Source: Bacteroidota bacterium (GTDB lineage: Bacteria; Bacteroidota; Bacteroidia; NS11-12g; UBA9320). From it: 51,604 bases of DNA. The stretch covers positions 1 through 51,604 of the forward strand of contig JABWCE010000018.1 of NCBI GenBank assembly GCA_013359235.1. The letters are read 5' to 3'. A model generated the notes under the pieces. The model saw only the letters and a list, made by a program, of their open reading frames with translations, had not been told where the DNA came from and did not search any database. Numbering within the stretch: the first letter of the stretch is position 1; every line of letters starts with the position of its first letter. Positions 35,074 through 44,300 of this stretch are shown in pieces. The position numbers and the translations under genes are program-made.

Positions 35074-36087
35074 TTGAAAGTAGAAAACAAAAGTATCATA
35101 ATCTGGCTTTTTAGCGGTTGTTTTTTAATTTTTTTAATGGTTGTGGTTGGTGGATTAACCAGGCTTACACATTCGGGATTATCAATGGTAGAATGGAAAA
35201 TTACAGGTTCCTTCCCTCCTACAAGCGAAACCGAATGGAATATTTTATTTGAAAAATACAAAAACACACCCGAGTATAAACTTGTGAATTCATATTTTAC
35301 ACTTGATGATTTTAAAAGTATTTTTTGGTTTGAATATATTCACAGGCTCATTGGCAGGCTCATTGGTGTAGTTTTTATAATACCATTTATTTTCTTTTTA
35401 ATAAAGAAAAAAATACCTAAAGGGTATTTAAAAAAGTTAATTTTTTTACTTGTTTTAGGTGCGTTGCAGGGTTTAATAGGTTGGTATATGGTAAAAAGCG
35501 GGTTAGTAAAAAATCCTGCTGTAAGCCATTACAGGCTGGCTTTTCATCTAATAACTGCGTTTATAACTTTTGGATTCACATTTTGGTTTGCATTAGATTT
35601 GATTTATATAAATAAAAACAAAATAAAGCATAAAACACTAAAGCAATATTTGATAGTTTTTTTAGGAATATTAGTTTTACAGATTATTTACGGGGCTTTT
35701 GTTGCAGGATTAAAGGCAGGTTATATATACACAACTTATCCTAAAATGGGCAATGAATGGATAGCATCAATTATTACATCACAAAAACCGGTTTGGTTAA
35801 ATTTCTTTGAAATGCACGCTGGTGTTCAATTTGTACATCGTTACATTGCTTTGTTTTTATTGATTTTTTCTTTTGTTATTTTTTACAAATCAAAAAAATC
35901 ACAAATAAGTGAAAACCTTAAAAAATCATTAAATTTAATTCATATTACAGTTGTCATTCAATTTCTTTTAGGCATTTTTACATTGATTTATTCAGTACCT
36001 GTACTAATAGCAATATTACATCAAACTGTTGCTTTCATACTATTTTCTGTAACATTATTAAACTTACATAAAATCCAAAAATCATAA
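35074..36087 (+). CDS. Heme A synthase (COX15/CtaA family)
   Basis: A 337-residue membrane protein with about eight TM segments. VVGGLTRLTHSGLSMVEWKI is the family's first loop. Heme-binding His pairs appear in FEYIHRLIGRLIG, SHYRLAFHLI, VQFVHRYIALF and AILHQTVAFI. It oxidises heme O to heme A for aa3-type cytochrome oxidase, so the organism likely respires oxygen. Oxidase genes themselves are not in this window. The start is TTG, one base after the previous stop codon. Confidence 0.94.
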   Translation: MKVENKSIIIWLFSGCFLIFLMVVVGGLTRLTHSGLSMVEWKITGSFPPTSETEWNILFEKYKNTPEYKLVNSYFTLDDFKSIFWFEYIHRLIGRLIGVVFIIPFIFFLIKKKIPKGYLKKLIFLLVLGALQGLIGWYMVKSGLVKNPAVSHYRLAFHLITAFITFGFTFWFALDLIYINKNKIKHKTLKQYLIVFLGILVLQIIYGAFVAGLKAGYIYTTYPKMGNEWIASIITSQKPVWLNFFEMHAGVQFVHRYIALFLLIFSFVIFYKSKKSQISENLKKSLNLIHITVVIQFLLGIFTLIYSVPVLIAILHQTVAFILFSVTLLNLHKIQKS

Positions 36088-36121
36088 AGTTGATAAAATG
36101 AAAAATTAAATAAATAAAGTA

Positions 36122-36152
36122 TTGTTTGCTTTAATAAATTATTTTAATTTCG
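36122..36152 (+). promoter_or_regulatory. Candidate promoter TTG-N20-TAATTTCG of rplS
   Basis: TTG at 36122-36124 and TAATTTCG at 36145-36152 (one mismatch, C for T) have a 20-bp spacing. The same variant box TAATTTCG lies before the four-helix-bundle gene (31723-31730). Confidence 0.42.
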
Positions 36153-36175
36153 CAGCCTTTAAAAAACGCAGTTCG

Positions 36176-36520
36176 ATGAACTTAATCAAAACTATAGAAA
36201 ACAACCAAATGCGAACCGATATACCTGAATTTTCATCAGGCGACACAATTACAGTGTATTACAAAATCAAAGAAGGTTCAAAAGAAAGAATACAACATTT
36301 TCAAGGAGTAGTATTGCAAAGAAGAAATTCGGGTTTAACCGAAACTTTTACAGTTAGAAAAATTTCTGGTGGCATAGGAGTTGAAAGAATTTTCCCTGTA
36401 CACAGCCCAAATATTGATAAAATAGAAGTAAACAGAAGAGGAAAAGTTAGGCGTGCAAGATTGTTTTACCTTAGAGAAAAAACCGGCAAACAAGCTCGTA
36501 TCAAAGAAAGCAGAAGTTAA
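36176..36520 (+). CDS. rplS: 50S ribosomal protein L19
   Basis: With the ATG at 36176 the protein has 114 residues, the normal L19 length. [50 protein letters not shown] and [20 protein letters not shown] match L19. A TTG upstream at 36122 would add 18 residues with no L19 homology and would lie in the promoter region. A terminator follows 29 bp downstream. Confidence 0.97.
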   Translation: MNLIKTIENNQMRTDIPEFSSGDTITVYYKIKEGSKERIQHFQGVVLQRRNSGLTETFTVRKISGGIGVERIFPVHSPNIDKIEVNRRGKVRRARLFYLREKTGKQARIKESRS

Positions 36521-36548
36521 TTACTATAAAAATATATTTTTTTATTTA

Positions 36549-36577
36549 AAACCATTGCATTTGCAGTGGTTTTTATT
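36549..36577. terminator. Bidirectional terminator between rplS and vWA gene
   Basis: The hairpin has arms aaaccattgc (36549-36558) and gcagtggttt (36563-36572), with one G.T pair and loop attt. It is followed by a T-rich run. It serves rplS and may serve the convergent gene, whose stop codon lies at 36573-36575. Confidence 0.88.
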
Positions 36578-38066
36578 TTTTTAAAGAGTTTTGCATAATC
36601 TCGTACACAAGAGCATCGCTTGCTTGACTTTCGGTTTTTATAACTATAAAATTTCCCAGTCCGTTTTTAGCAACATTTTTCAAAAATTCAATTGCTTCAT
36701 CGTTTTTTCCAAAACCTATTGCAGAGGTGATTATTTTTTGATTTTTAGCATAATCTTTGGTTAGTTTATATATTTTTTTTGGTGAAAAATCATCAGAGTT
36801 AAAAAGTCCATCAGACACTAATATTACCTGATTGTTTCCATTAAGTATAAAATTTCTCATTGCGGCTTCATAAGCTACTTTCATTCCTTCGCTTCCATAA
36901 GATTGACCTTTTGCCTGAAGTGAATTGATTATTGAATAAATTTTTTCTTTATTATTTCCGCTTTCGCTTTCAAGCACTACTTTTACTTTGCTTGAGTAAG
37001 TAATTATTGTGACGTAATCATTTTCCCTGAGTATTTTTACCATTTCTATAACCGATTTTTTAAGTAATGGAAGTTTTTCGGGCTTATCCATACTGCCCGA
37101 AACATCTATCAAAAAGACAATATTGTTATTGGCGTATTTTTTTTTGTTTAGTTTTCCTTCATTGTCAAAATCACTTTCAAAACCAGCTGTATCAATGCTT
37201 AAAGAATCTTCTTCACCTGGTTTTATAAGAATTACATCTTTTTCGATAATTTTTTTACCTTTATAAAGCGAATCGTATTTTTTTCTGAGTTTTTCAATAT
37301 CATCTTTATCATTACTCTTTTCCTTTTCTATTATTATTTCTTCGCTTGTACCAAATGTGTCTTTTTCATTTTGGGTAATTAATGGTTCATCTTCGGGTAT
37401 CAATTTCACAACAAATTTTCTGTAATATTTGCTTACAGTAACTTCCTGCACTTTTGTTTCATATCCACTAAGACTTACTGTTATTGTATAATCGCCATTT
37501 CTCACATGTTCAAACTTTACTTTCGAACTTGGCGAAACTTCAATTAATCGGCTTTCAGAATTGTTTTTTAGTATAAGATTAAATCCACTAAGACTTTTGC
37601 CTGTAATTCCATCTTTCACTTCAATTTCTACTCCTGTTTCTTTTGATTTGGGCTTGTCGTCGCCCATAGATGGGCAATTCATAAGTGCATCAGGATGAAA
37701 ATCTATAATTTTTCCTTTTATTACAAGTAGAATGGGTTTAGGTAAAATACTTAGATAAACGGGTACATCTCTTCTAAAATTACCGCGTGAGTGTGTGTAG
37801 TAAACTATTTTTATTAATGTGGTTTCTCCGGGTTCAATTTTATTACGTGGGGCTATCACCAGCAAATCTTCTGTATAGCCTATTGGCAAAAACATCATGC
37901 TGCTCTCTGAATTATTTTTTAATTCGAATACTGCTGTATCGTTTTTCCATTTTGCTACAATTCCGAAATCATAAATTTTAGGTGAAACTTCTATGTTATT
38001 TTGAGCAAAAGATGATTTTATTGCAAAGAATGTTAAGAGAAATATGAAAAAAATTTTTCGATACAT
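36573..38066 (-). CDS. Secreted multi-domain protein with vWA domain
   Basis: A 497-residue protein. Residues 1-21 are a signal peptide (FFIFLLTFFAIKSSFAQ). Residues about 25-120 look like a DUF1573/Ig-like domain (SPKIYDFGIVAKWKNDTAVF). Residues about 150-225 look like a carboxypeptidase-regulatory or PEGA-type beta sandwich (VEVKDGITG-like, GYETKVQEVTVSKYYRK). A charged coil follows at 230-270. Residues about 315-497 are a von Willebrand A domain with the MIDAS motif DVSGS in FLIDVSGSMDKPEKLPLL. It probably binds proteins or metal at the cell surface. No sorting domain is seen. It is a single gene. Confidence 0.85.
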   Translation of the reverse strand: MYRKIFFIFLLTFFAIKSSFAQNNIEVSPKIYDFGIVAKWKNDTAVFELKNNSESSMMFLPIGYTEDLLVIAPRNKIEPGETTLIKIVYYTHSRGNFRRDVPVYLSILPKPILLVIKGKIIDFHPDALMNCPSMGDDKPKSKETGVEIEVKDGITGKSLSGFNLILKNNSESRLIEVSPSSKVKFEHVRNGDYTITVSLSGYETKVQEVTVSKYYRKFVVKLIPEDEPLITQNEKDTFGTSEEIIIEKEKSNDKDDIEKLRKKYDSLYKGKKIIEKDVILIKPGEEDSLSIDTAGFESDFDNEGKLNKKKYANNNIVFLIDVSGSMDKPEKLPLLKKSVIEMVKILRENDYVTIITYSSKVKVVLESESGNNKEKIYSIINSLQAKGQSYGSEGMKVAYEAAMRNFILNGNNQVILVSDGLFNSDDFSPKKIYKLTKDYAKNQKIITSAIGFGKNDEAIEFLKNVAKNGLGNFIVIKTESQASDALVYEIMQNSLKK

Positions 38067-38093
38067 TAAATATTTTAACGCTTATTCACCGGT

Positions 38094-38834
38094 TTAAGTA
38101 TTATTGTTTTTCAAAGCCAAATCAACAGATATTTCGGCGGTTTTATCAATTTTTAAATCGTGGTATTTCATTTCTGTTTTTAAACCATTTTTTAATACCT
38201 GTGTTATACTCACTGTAGAAACAATTTCAGTTTTTATTATAAGGTTTTGCTTTTTATCAGTAAAATCTTTGTTTTTATGAAAGTTTAATATTTCCTTTTC
38301 GAATGTTGTCTCATTGTTTTTGTTTATAAAATCATCAAACATTTTTTTACGATGTATTCTGATTTCGCTTTCATAAATCATTACTGATGACCAAATATGA
38401 GGCTTGTTTGCATCTTTATAAAAAATCTGAATTTGTTTGCCATTCCAAACAATTTCAAAGAGTTTTATCTGATTAACATATTGAATTATTACTAAAGTAA
38501 AGGGCTCTACACCTTTAAAATCGGTGCTTATGAGAAATTGATTAATATTGTTATAATTAAAAAAATCAAGTAAAATCAACCCACGGCTGCGTTTATAAGA
38601 TTTCATAGGTTTGTGTGGTGTATTTGCCCCATTAAAAAGGCAAAGTGTATAGCAATTATCAGACATTGCTATCCATGTTCCGTTTTTTTCCAAATCTTTA
38701 GGGTATGCTACATTTACACCTTTTATATTATATAATTGGGGACTAAGTGCCGATTTTCTTTCGTATTTTTCGTCCCGGTTGCTTGTTAAAATATAATCAT
38801 TATGAGATAATGGAATGTATGAGAGAGTGCACAT
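38094..38834 (-). CDS. NRDE/TANGO2-family protein
   Basis: A 246-residue member of the NRDE (TANGO2) family. It starts with Cys2 after Met (MCTLSYIPLSHNDYILTSN), which fits an N-terminal nucleophile hydrolase fold. It carries the family signature NRDEKYERKSA, then a GTWIAMSDNCYTLCLFNGA segment. Bacterial members have no settled function; animal TANGO2 has been tied to lipid or heme handling. It starts 2 bp after pyrG, so it is probably cotranscribed. Confidence 0.9.
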   Translation of the reverse strand: MCTLSYIPLSHNDYILTSNRDEKYERKSALSPQLYNIKGVNVAYPKDLEKNGTWIAMSDNCYTLCLFNGANTPHKPMKSYKRSRGLILLDFFNYNNINQFLISTDFKGVEPFTLVIIQYVNQIKLFEIVWNGKQIQIFYKDANKPHIWSSVMIYESEIRIHRKKMFDDFINKNNETTFEKEILNFHKNKDFTDKKQNLIIKTEIVSTVSITQVLKNGLKTEMKYHDLKIDKTAEISVDLALKNNNT

Positions 38835-38836
38835 TT

Positions 38837-40489
<1,653 letters not shown>

Positions 40490-40531
40490 TTAAAATGGTT
40501 CTCTTTAATTAAAACCATTAATTACGGGATG

Positions 40532-40539
40532 CAAAGCTA
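40532..40539 (-). promoter_or_regulatory. Candidate -7 box of pyrG (TAGCTTTG)
   Basis: The minus strand reads TAGCTTTG, an exact TAnnTTTG match about 49 bp before the pyrG ATG in the 120-bp gap to htpG. Confidence 0.45.
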
Positions 40540-40603
40540 AAAAAAAATACTGTTTAATTAGCCTTTATTTTATCAAGATAGTATTAACAAAGTTTTATAA
40601 ATT

Positions 40604-42415
40604 TTAAGCTAATTCAGCACTTCGTTTTATAAAATTGCTCAATGCTTCTCCGTGAAGCATGTTTTGTGCTAATAGTGCCAGATCTGCAAGACGGCGTGCA
40701 TTTGTATTTTGCTTGTGGTTATCTTTTTCTTTAACGAGATTGAGCATTGATGTGTGATTTGTATTTACAATTACATCATACTTTTCGGGCATATTTGCCA
40801 TAAATGAGTACATGCCCCCACCCATTTGATTCATCTCTCTCATTCGGCGGTCAAATTCATTTTTTGTTATGCTAATAAATTGTTCGTCGGGCGATAATGA
40901 TTGTAGTTCAACTTTGAATTTTTCTTTATCAAACTGATTTTCCATAAGTTCGGTTAAAATTTTCTTTTCTTCGTCACTTAGTACAGTATCAAAAACTTGC
41001 CCTTTATCAATTATTTTATCAGCCGATGCTGAATCAACCCTTTTTATTTGTAATTTTTCGTTTTTCTGCTCAAGGTGCATTATAAAATGATTGTCAATAG
41101 GCTCATTAAAAAGCAAAATATCATACCCTTTTGCCTCCAAAGGTTCGATAAACGAAAATTGTTTGTTTTGGTCTGTAGTATATAATGCTACTTTGTTATT
41201 GTCTTTATCTGTTTGATTAACACTTATTTTATTCAAATATGCTTCAATTGTATAATATTTGTTTTTTGTATTTTTCAAAAGACAAAAGGCTTTGGCACGT
41301 TCATCAAATTTTTCATCACTTATTATGCCGTATTTCACAAATAAGCTCATACTGTCCCATTTGTTTTCAAAATCTTTTGCATCTTTTTTATAAAGTTCGT
41401 GAAGTTTGTCAGCTACTTTTTTACTAATATGTGAAGTTATTTTTTTTACGTTGCTATCTGCCTGTAATGCACTTCTCGATACGTTAAGAGGAATATCCGG
41501 CGAATCAATAATACCTTGAAGCAACATTAAATATTCGGGCACAATTTCCTGTACATGCTCAGTAACAAATACCTGATTGCTATACAATTTTATGCGGTCT
41601 TTGCTAAGCTCTATCTCCTTTCTTGTTTTTGGGAAATAAAGAATACCCGTCAGGTTAAACGGATAATCTACATTAATGTGTATCCAGAAAAGTGGCGATT
41701 CTTGAAAGGGATGTAATTCATTATAAAATTTAATATATTCTTCATCGGTTATTTCGCTTGGAGATTTTTTCCATATTGGGTTCGTGTTATTTATTACTTT
41801 GCCGTCAAACTCAATTTCTATTGGTAAAAACTTGCAATATTTTGTTAATAATTCATTTATTTTCCATTTCTGTAAAAATTCAGTAGAATCTTCGGCAATA
41901 TGTAAAATAATATCTGTACCTCTATCTTTTTTCTTGCCTGCACCTAATTCAAATTCTGTATTCCCTGTACATTTCCAATAAGCAGATTTTTCGCCTTTTT
42001 TATAGCTTAACGATTTTATTTCAACAGTATTTGCGACCATAAATGACGAGTAAAACCCAAGTCCAAAATGCCCAATTATCTGTGCGTCAGTTGTATCTTT
42101 ATATTTGTTTACAAATTCTTCGGCACCCGAAAAAGCAATTTGATTTATGTATTTTTCAATTTCTTCTTCAGTCATTCCTATTCCTCGGTCACTTATTGTA
42201 ATTGTTTTTGCTTTTTCGTCAATTATTACTTTTATTTTCAAATCTCCAATTTCGCCTTCTAATTCGCCTTTCGAAGCTAAAACATTGAGTTTTTGAGAGG
42301 CATCTACGGCATTTGATATTAATTCTCTTAGAAAAATTTCATGGTCAGAATAAAGAAATTTTTTAATTATGGGGAACAAATTTTCGGTGTGAACTGATAT
42401 ATTTCCTTTTTGCAT
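40604..42415 (-). CDS. htpG: Chaperone HtpG (Hsp90)
   Basis: A 603-residue cytoplasmic Hsp90. The ATP-binding domain has LRELISNAVDASQKL, DRGIGMTEEEI and IIGHFGLGFYSSFMVANTVE. The middle domain has LYSNQVFVTEHVQEIVPEYL followed by GIIDSPDIPLNVSRSALQAD, and the C-terminal domain helps dimerise. It is a full-length single gene with no strong stress-promoter signature that I can see. Flanking genes are unrelated. Confidence 0.98.
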   Translation of the reverse strand: MQKGNISVHTENLFPIIKKFLYSDHEIFLRELISNAVDASQKLNVLASKGELEGEIGDLKIKVIIDEKAKTITISDRGIGMTEEEIEKYINQIAFSGAEEFVNKYKDTTDAQIIGHFGLGFYSSFMVANTVEIKSLSYKKGEKSAYWKCTGNTEFELGAGKKKDRGTDIILHIAEDSTEFLQKWKINELLTKYCKFLPIEIEFDGKVINNTNPIWKKSPSEITDEEYIKFYNELHPFQESPLFWIHINVDYPFNLTGILYFPKTRKEIELSKDRIKLYSNQVFVTEHVQEIVPEYLMLLQGIIDSPDIPLNVSRSALQADSNVKKITSHISKKVADKLHELYKKDAKDFENKWDSMSLFVKYGIISDEKFDERAKAFCLLKNTKNKYYTIEAYLNKISVNQTDKDNNKVALYTTDQNKQFSFIEPLEAKGYDILLFNEPIDNHFIMHLEQKNEKLQIKRVDSASADKIIDKGQVFDTVLSDEEKKILTELMENQFDKEKFKVELQSLSPDEQFISITKNEFDRRMREMNQMGGGMYSFMANMPEKYDVIVNTNHTSMLNLVKEKDNHKQNTNARRLADLALLAQNMLHGEALSNFIKRSAELA

Positions 42416-42529
42416 TTTTTTATTTTTTATAAAGTTTTAACAAAACATAATCCATTTAATTTATTATGAAAATTTGTCATAATTTTTAATTTTCAAAATA
42501 ATTAATATCGTTTTTTTTATAGTTTAAGT

Positions 42530-42564
42530 TTTGCAAATAAAAACAGTCCAAAAATCTAACTTTG
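42530..42564 (+). promoter_or_regulatory. Candidate promoter TTTG-N23-TAACTTTG of murB
   Basis: TTTG (42530-42533) and TAACTTTG (42557-42564, exact TAnnTTTG) are spaced by 23 bp. The murB start lies 15 bp downstream. Confidence 0.5.
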
Positions 42565-42579
42565 CAAAAACATATTTAA

Positions 42580-43581
42580 TTGCAAAATCTTTTACCATAT
42601 AATAGCTTTAAGATTGAAGCGTTTTCTGATGATTTGATTAAAATAATCAATATCGAACAACTTTTAAAACTTATCAAAAATAAGGAACTTGAAAAATCAA
42701 AATATTTGATTTTGGGCGGAGGAAGTAATATTCTTTTTACAAAAGATTTTAAAGGGATTGTTTTAAAAAATGAAATTAAAGGAGTTTCAAAAATTAAAGA
42801 AGATGAAAAAAATATATGGCTAAAGGTTGCTTCAGGCGAAAACTGGAGCGATTTTGTAGATTATTGTGTTGAAAACGGTTGGGGTGGTTTAGAAAATTTA
42901 TCATTAATACCAGGAACAGCCGGTGCTGCTCCTGTTCAAAACATAGGGGCTTATGGAGTTGAAATAAAAGACAGAATAGAAACAGTAGAAGCTATTGAAA
43001 TAAAAACCGGCAAACAAAAGTTGTTTTCAAAAGAAGAGTGTGATTTTGGCTATCGCGATAGTATTTTTAAAAATAAAGCTAAAAATAATTATTTTATAAC
43101 TTTTATAACCTTAAAACTTGACAAAGAACCGGTTTTAAACACAACTTATGGCGATATTAAAATGTTTTTAGAACAACAAAATATTAAAAATCCAACGATT
43201 TCTGATGTTAGTAATGCTGTAAAAAAAATACGCAAAGACAAGCTGCCAAATCCTGAATTTATTGGGAATGCCGGCAGTTTTTTTAAAAATCCGATTATTG
43301 ATAAAAAGCATTTTGAGGTATTGATTAATAAATATCCAGATATTAAATATTATAAAGACAAAAATGACAATTACAAAATTGCTGCAGGTTGGCTTATAGA
43401 AAATGAAGGTTTTAAAGGTTTTTGTCAGGGAAATGCAGCAGTACACCACAAGCAAGCATTAGTTTTGATAAACAACGGTAATGCAAAAGGAATTGAAATA
43501 AAAAATCTTGCATTTAAAATAATTGAAACCATAAATACAAAATACGGCATAAATCTTACTCCGGAAGTGAATATTTTATGA
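42580..43581 (+). CDS. murB: UDP-N-acetylmuramate dehydrogenase
   Basis: A 333-residue FAD enzyme of peptidoglycan synthesis that reduces UDP-GlcNAc-enolpyruvate. LILGGGSNILFTKDF is the FAD motif. ENLSLIPGTAGAAPVQNIGA, CDFGYRDSIFK and GNAGSFFKNPII carry catalytic residues (including the Ser of the G-S-F segment). Length fits the E. coli-like type I. It starts with TTG (MQNLLPYNSFKIEAFSDD), and no ATG is available before the FAD motif. It overlaps the next gene by 4 bp. Confidence 0.96.
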   Translation: MQNLLPYNSFKIEAFSDDLIKIINIEQLLKLIKNKELEKSKYLILGGGSNILFTKDFKGIVLKNEIKGVSKIKEDEKNIWLKVASGENWSDFVDYCVENGWGGLENLSLIPGTAGAAPVQNIGAYGVEIKDRIETVEAIEIKTGKQKLFSKEECDFGYRDSIFKNKAKNNYFITFITLKLDKEPVLNTTYGDIKMFLEQQNIKNPTISDVSNAVKKIRKDKLPNPEFIGNAGSFFKNPIIDKKHFEVLINKYPDIKYYKDKNDNYKIAAGWLIENEGFKGFCQGNAAVHHKQALVLINNGNAKGIEIKNLAFKIIETINTKYGINLTPEVNIL

Positions 43582-44264
43582 ATTACGAAGAAGTAAAAAA
43601 TAGAATTTTGTTTGAAGACAATCATTTAATTGCATTTAATAAACCTGCCGGAATACTTGTGCAACCCAACCCCGAAGGTGAAGAATCTCTTGAAATTATT
43701 TTAAAAGAATTTTTGAAACTGAGAGACCAAAAACCATCAAATGTTTATTTAGGGGTTATCCATCGTTTAGACCGTAACGTTAGCGGATTAGTGATTTTTG
43801 CCAAAACAAGTAAAGCATTGGCAAGAATGAACGAACTGTTCAAATCTCGTGAAATGAAAAAAACATATTACGCTATTGTGAAAAACAAACCCAAGCAATC
43901 CGAAGGTAAAATTGAAAGTTATTTATTAAAAGATTCAAAAAACAACATTTCAAAATCATTTAGTAATAGTGTGAAGGGGTCAAAACTCTCGCAAACTATG
44001 TATAGGTTGATTTGTGCATCTGAAAGTTATTTTTTATTAGAAATTACACCTCTTACCGGGCGCCATCATCAAATAAGATTACATTTGTCTGAAATTGGAA
44101 TTCCTATTGCCGGCGACCTAAAATATGGTGCAGCACGAAGTAATAAAGATGGTGGCATATCGCTACATTCAAAATCTCTTGAATTCTTACATCCTGTAAA
44201 AAAAGAAATGATTAAAATTGATTGCCCAATGCCCAATTATGGAATTTGGCAATACTTTTCTTAA
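43578..44264 (+). CDS. RluA-family pseudouridine synthase
   Basis: A 228-residue enzyme that isomerises uridine in RNA. The catalytic motif GVIHRLDRNVSGLVIFAKT contains the Asp nucleophile (H-R-L-D-R). The C-terminal RHHQIRLHLSEIGIPIAGD is the second family motif. It lacks the N-terminal S4 RNA-binding domain that RluC/D have, resembling short members such as RluA/TruC. The RNA target is unknown. It is coupled to murB by an ATGA overlap. Confidence 0.94.
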   Translation: MNYEEVKNRILFEDNHLIAFNKPAGILVQPNPEGEESLEIILKEFLKLRDQKPSNVYLGVIHRLDRNVSGLVIFAKTSKALARMNELFKSREMKKTYYAIVKNKPKQSEGKIESYLLKDSKNNISKSFSNSVKGSKLSQTMYRLICASESYFLLEITPLTGRHHQIRLHLSEIGIPIAGDLKYGAARSNKDGGISLHSKSLEFLHPVKKEMIKIDCPMPNYGIWQYFS

Positions 44265-44300
44265 TATTTTTAGTAATTAAAGAATAGTTAATTAAGTAAA

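Noticed and set aside
36122-36175. An 18-residue N-terminal extension of L19
   Set aside because: The extension is hydrophobic, matches no L19, starts at TTG and covers the likely promoter.
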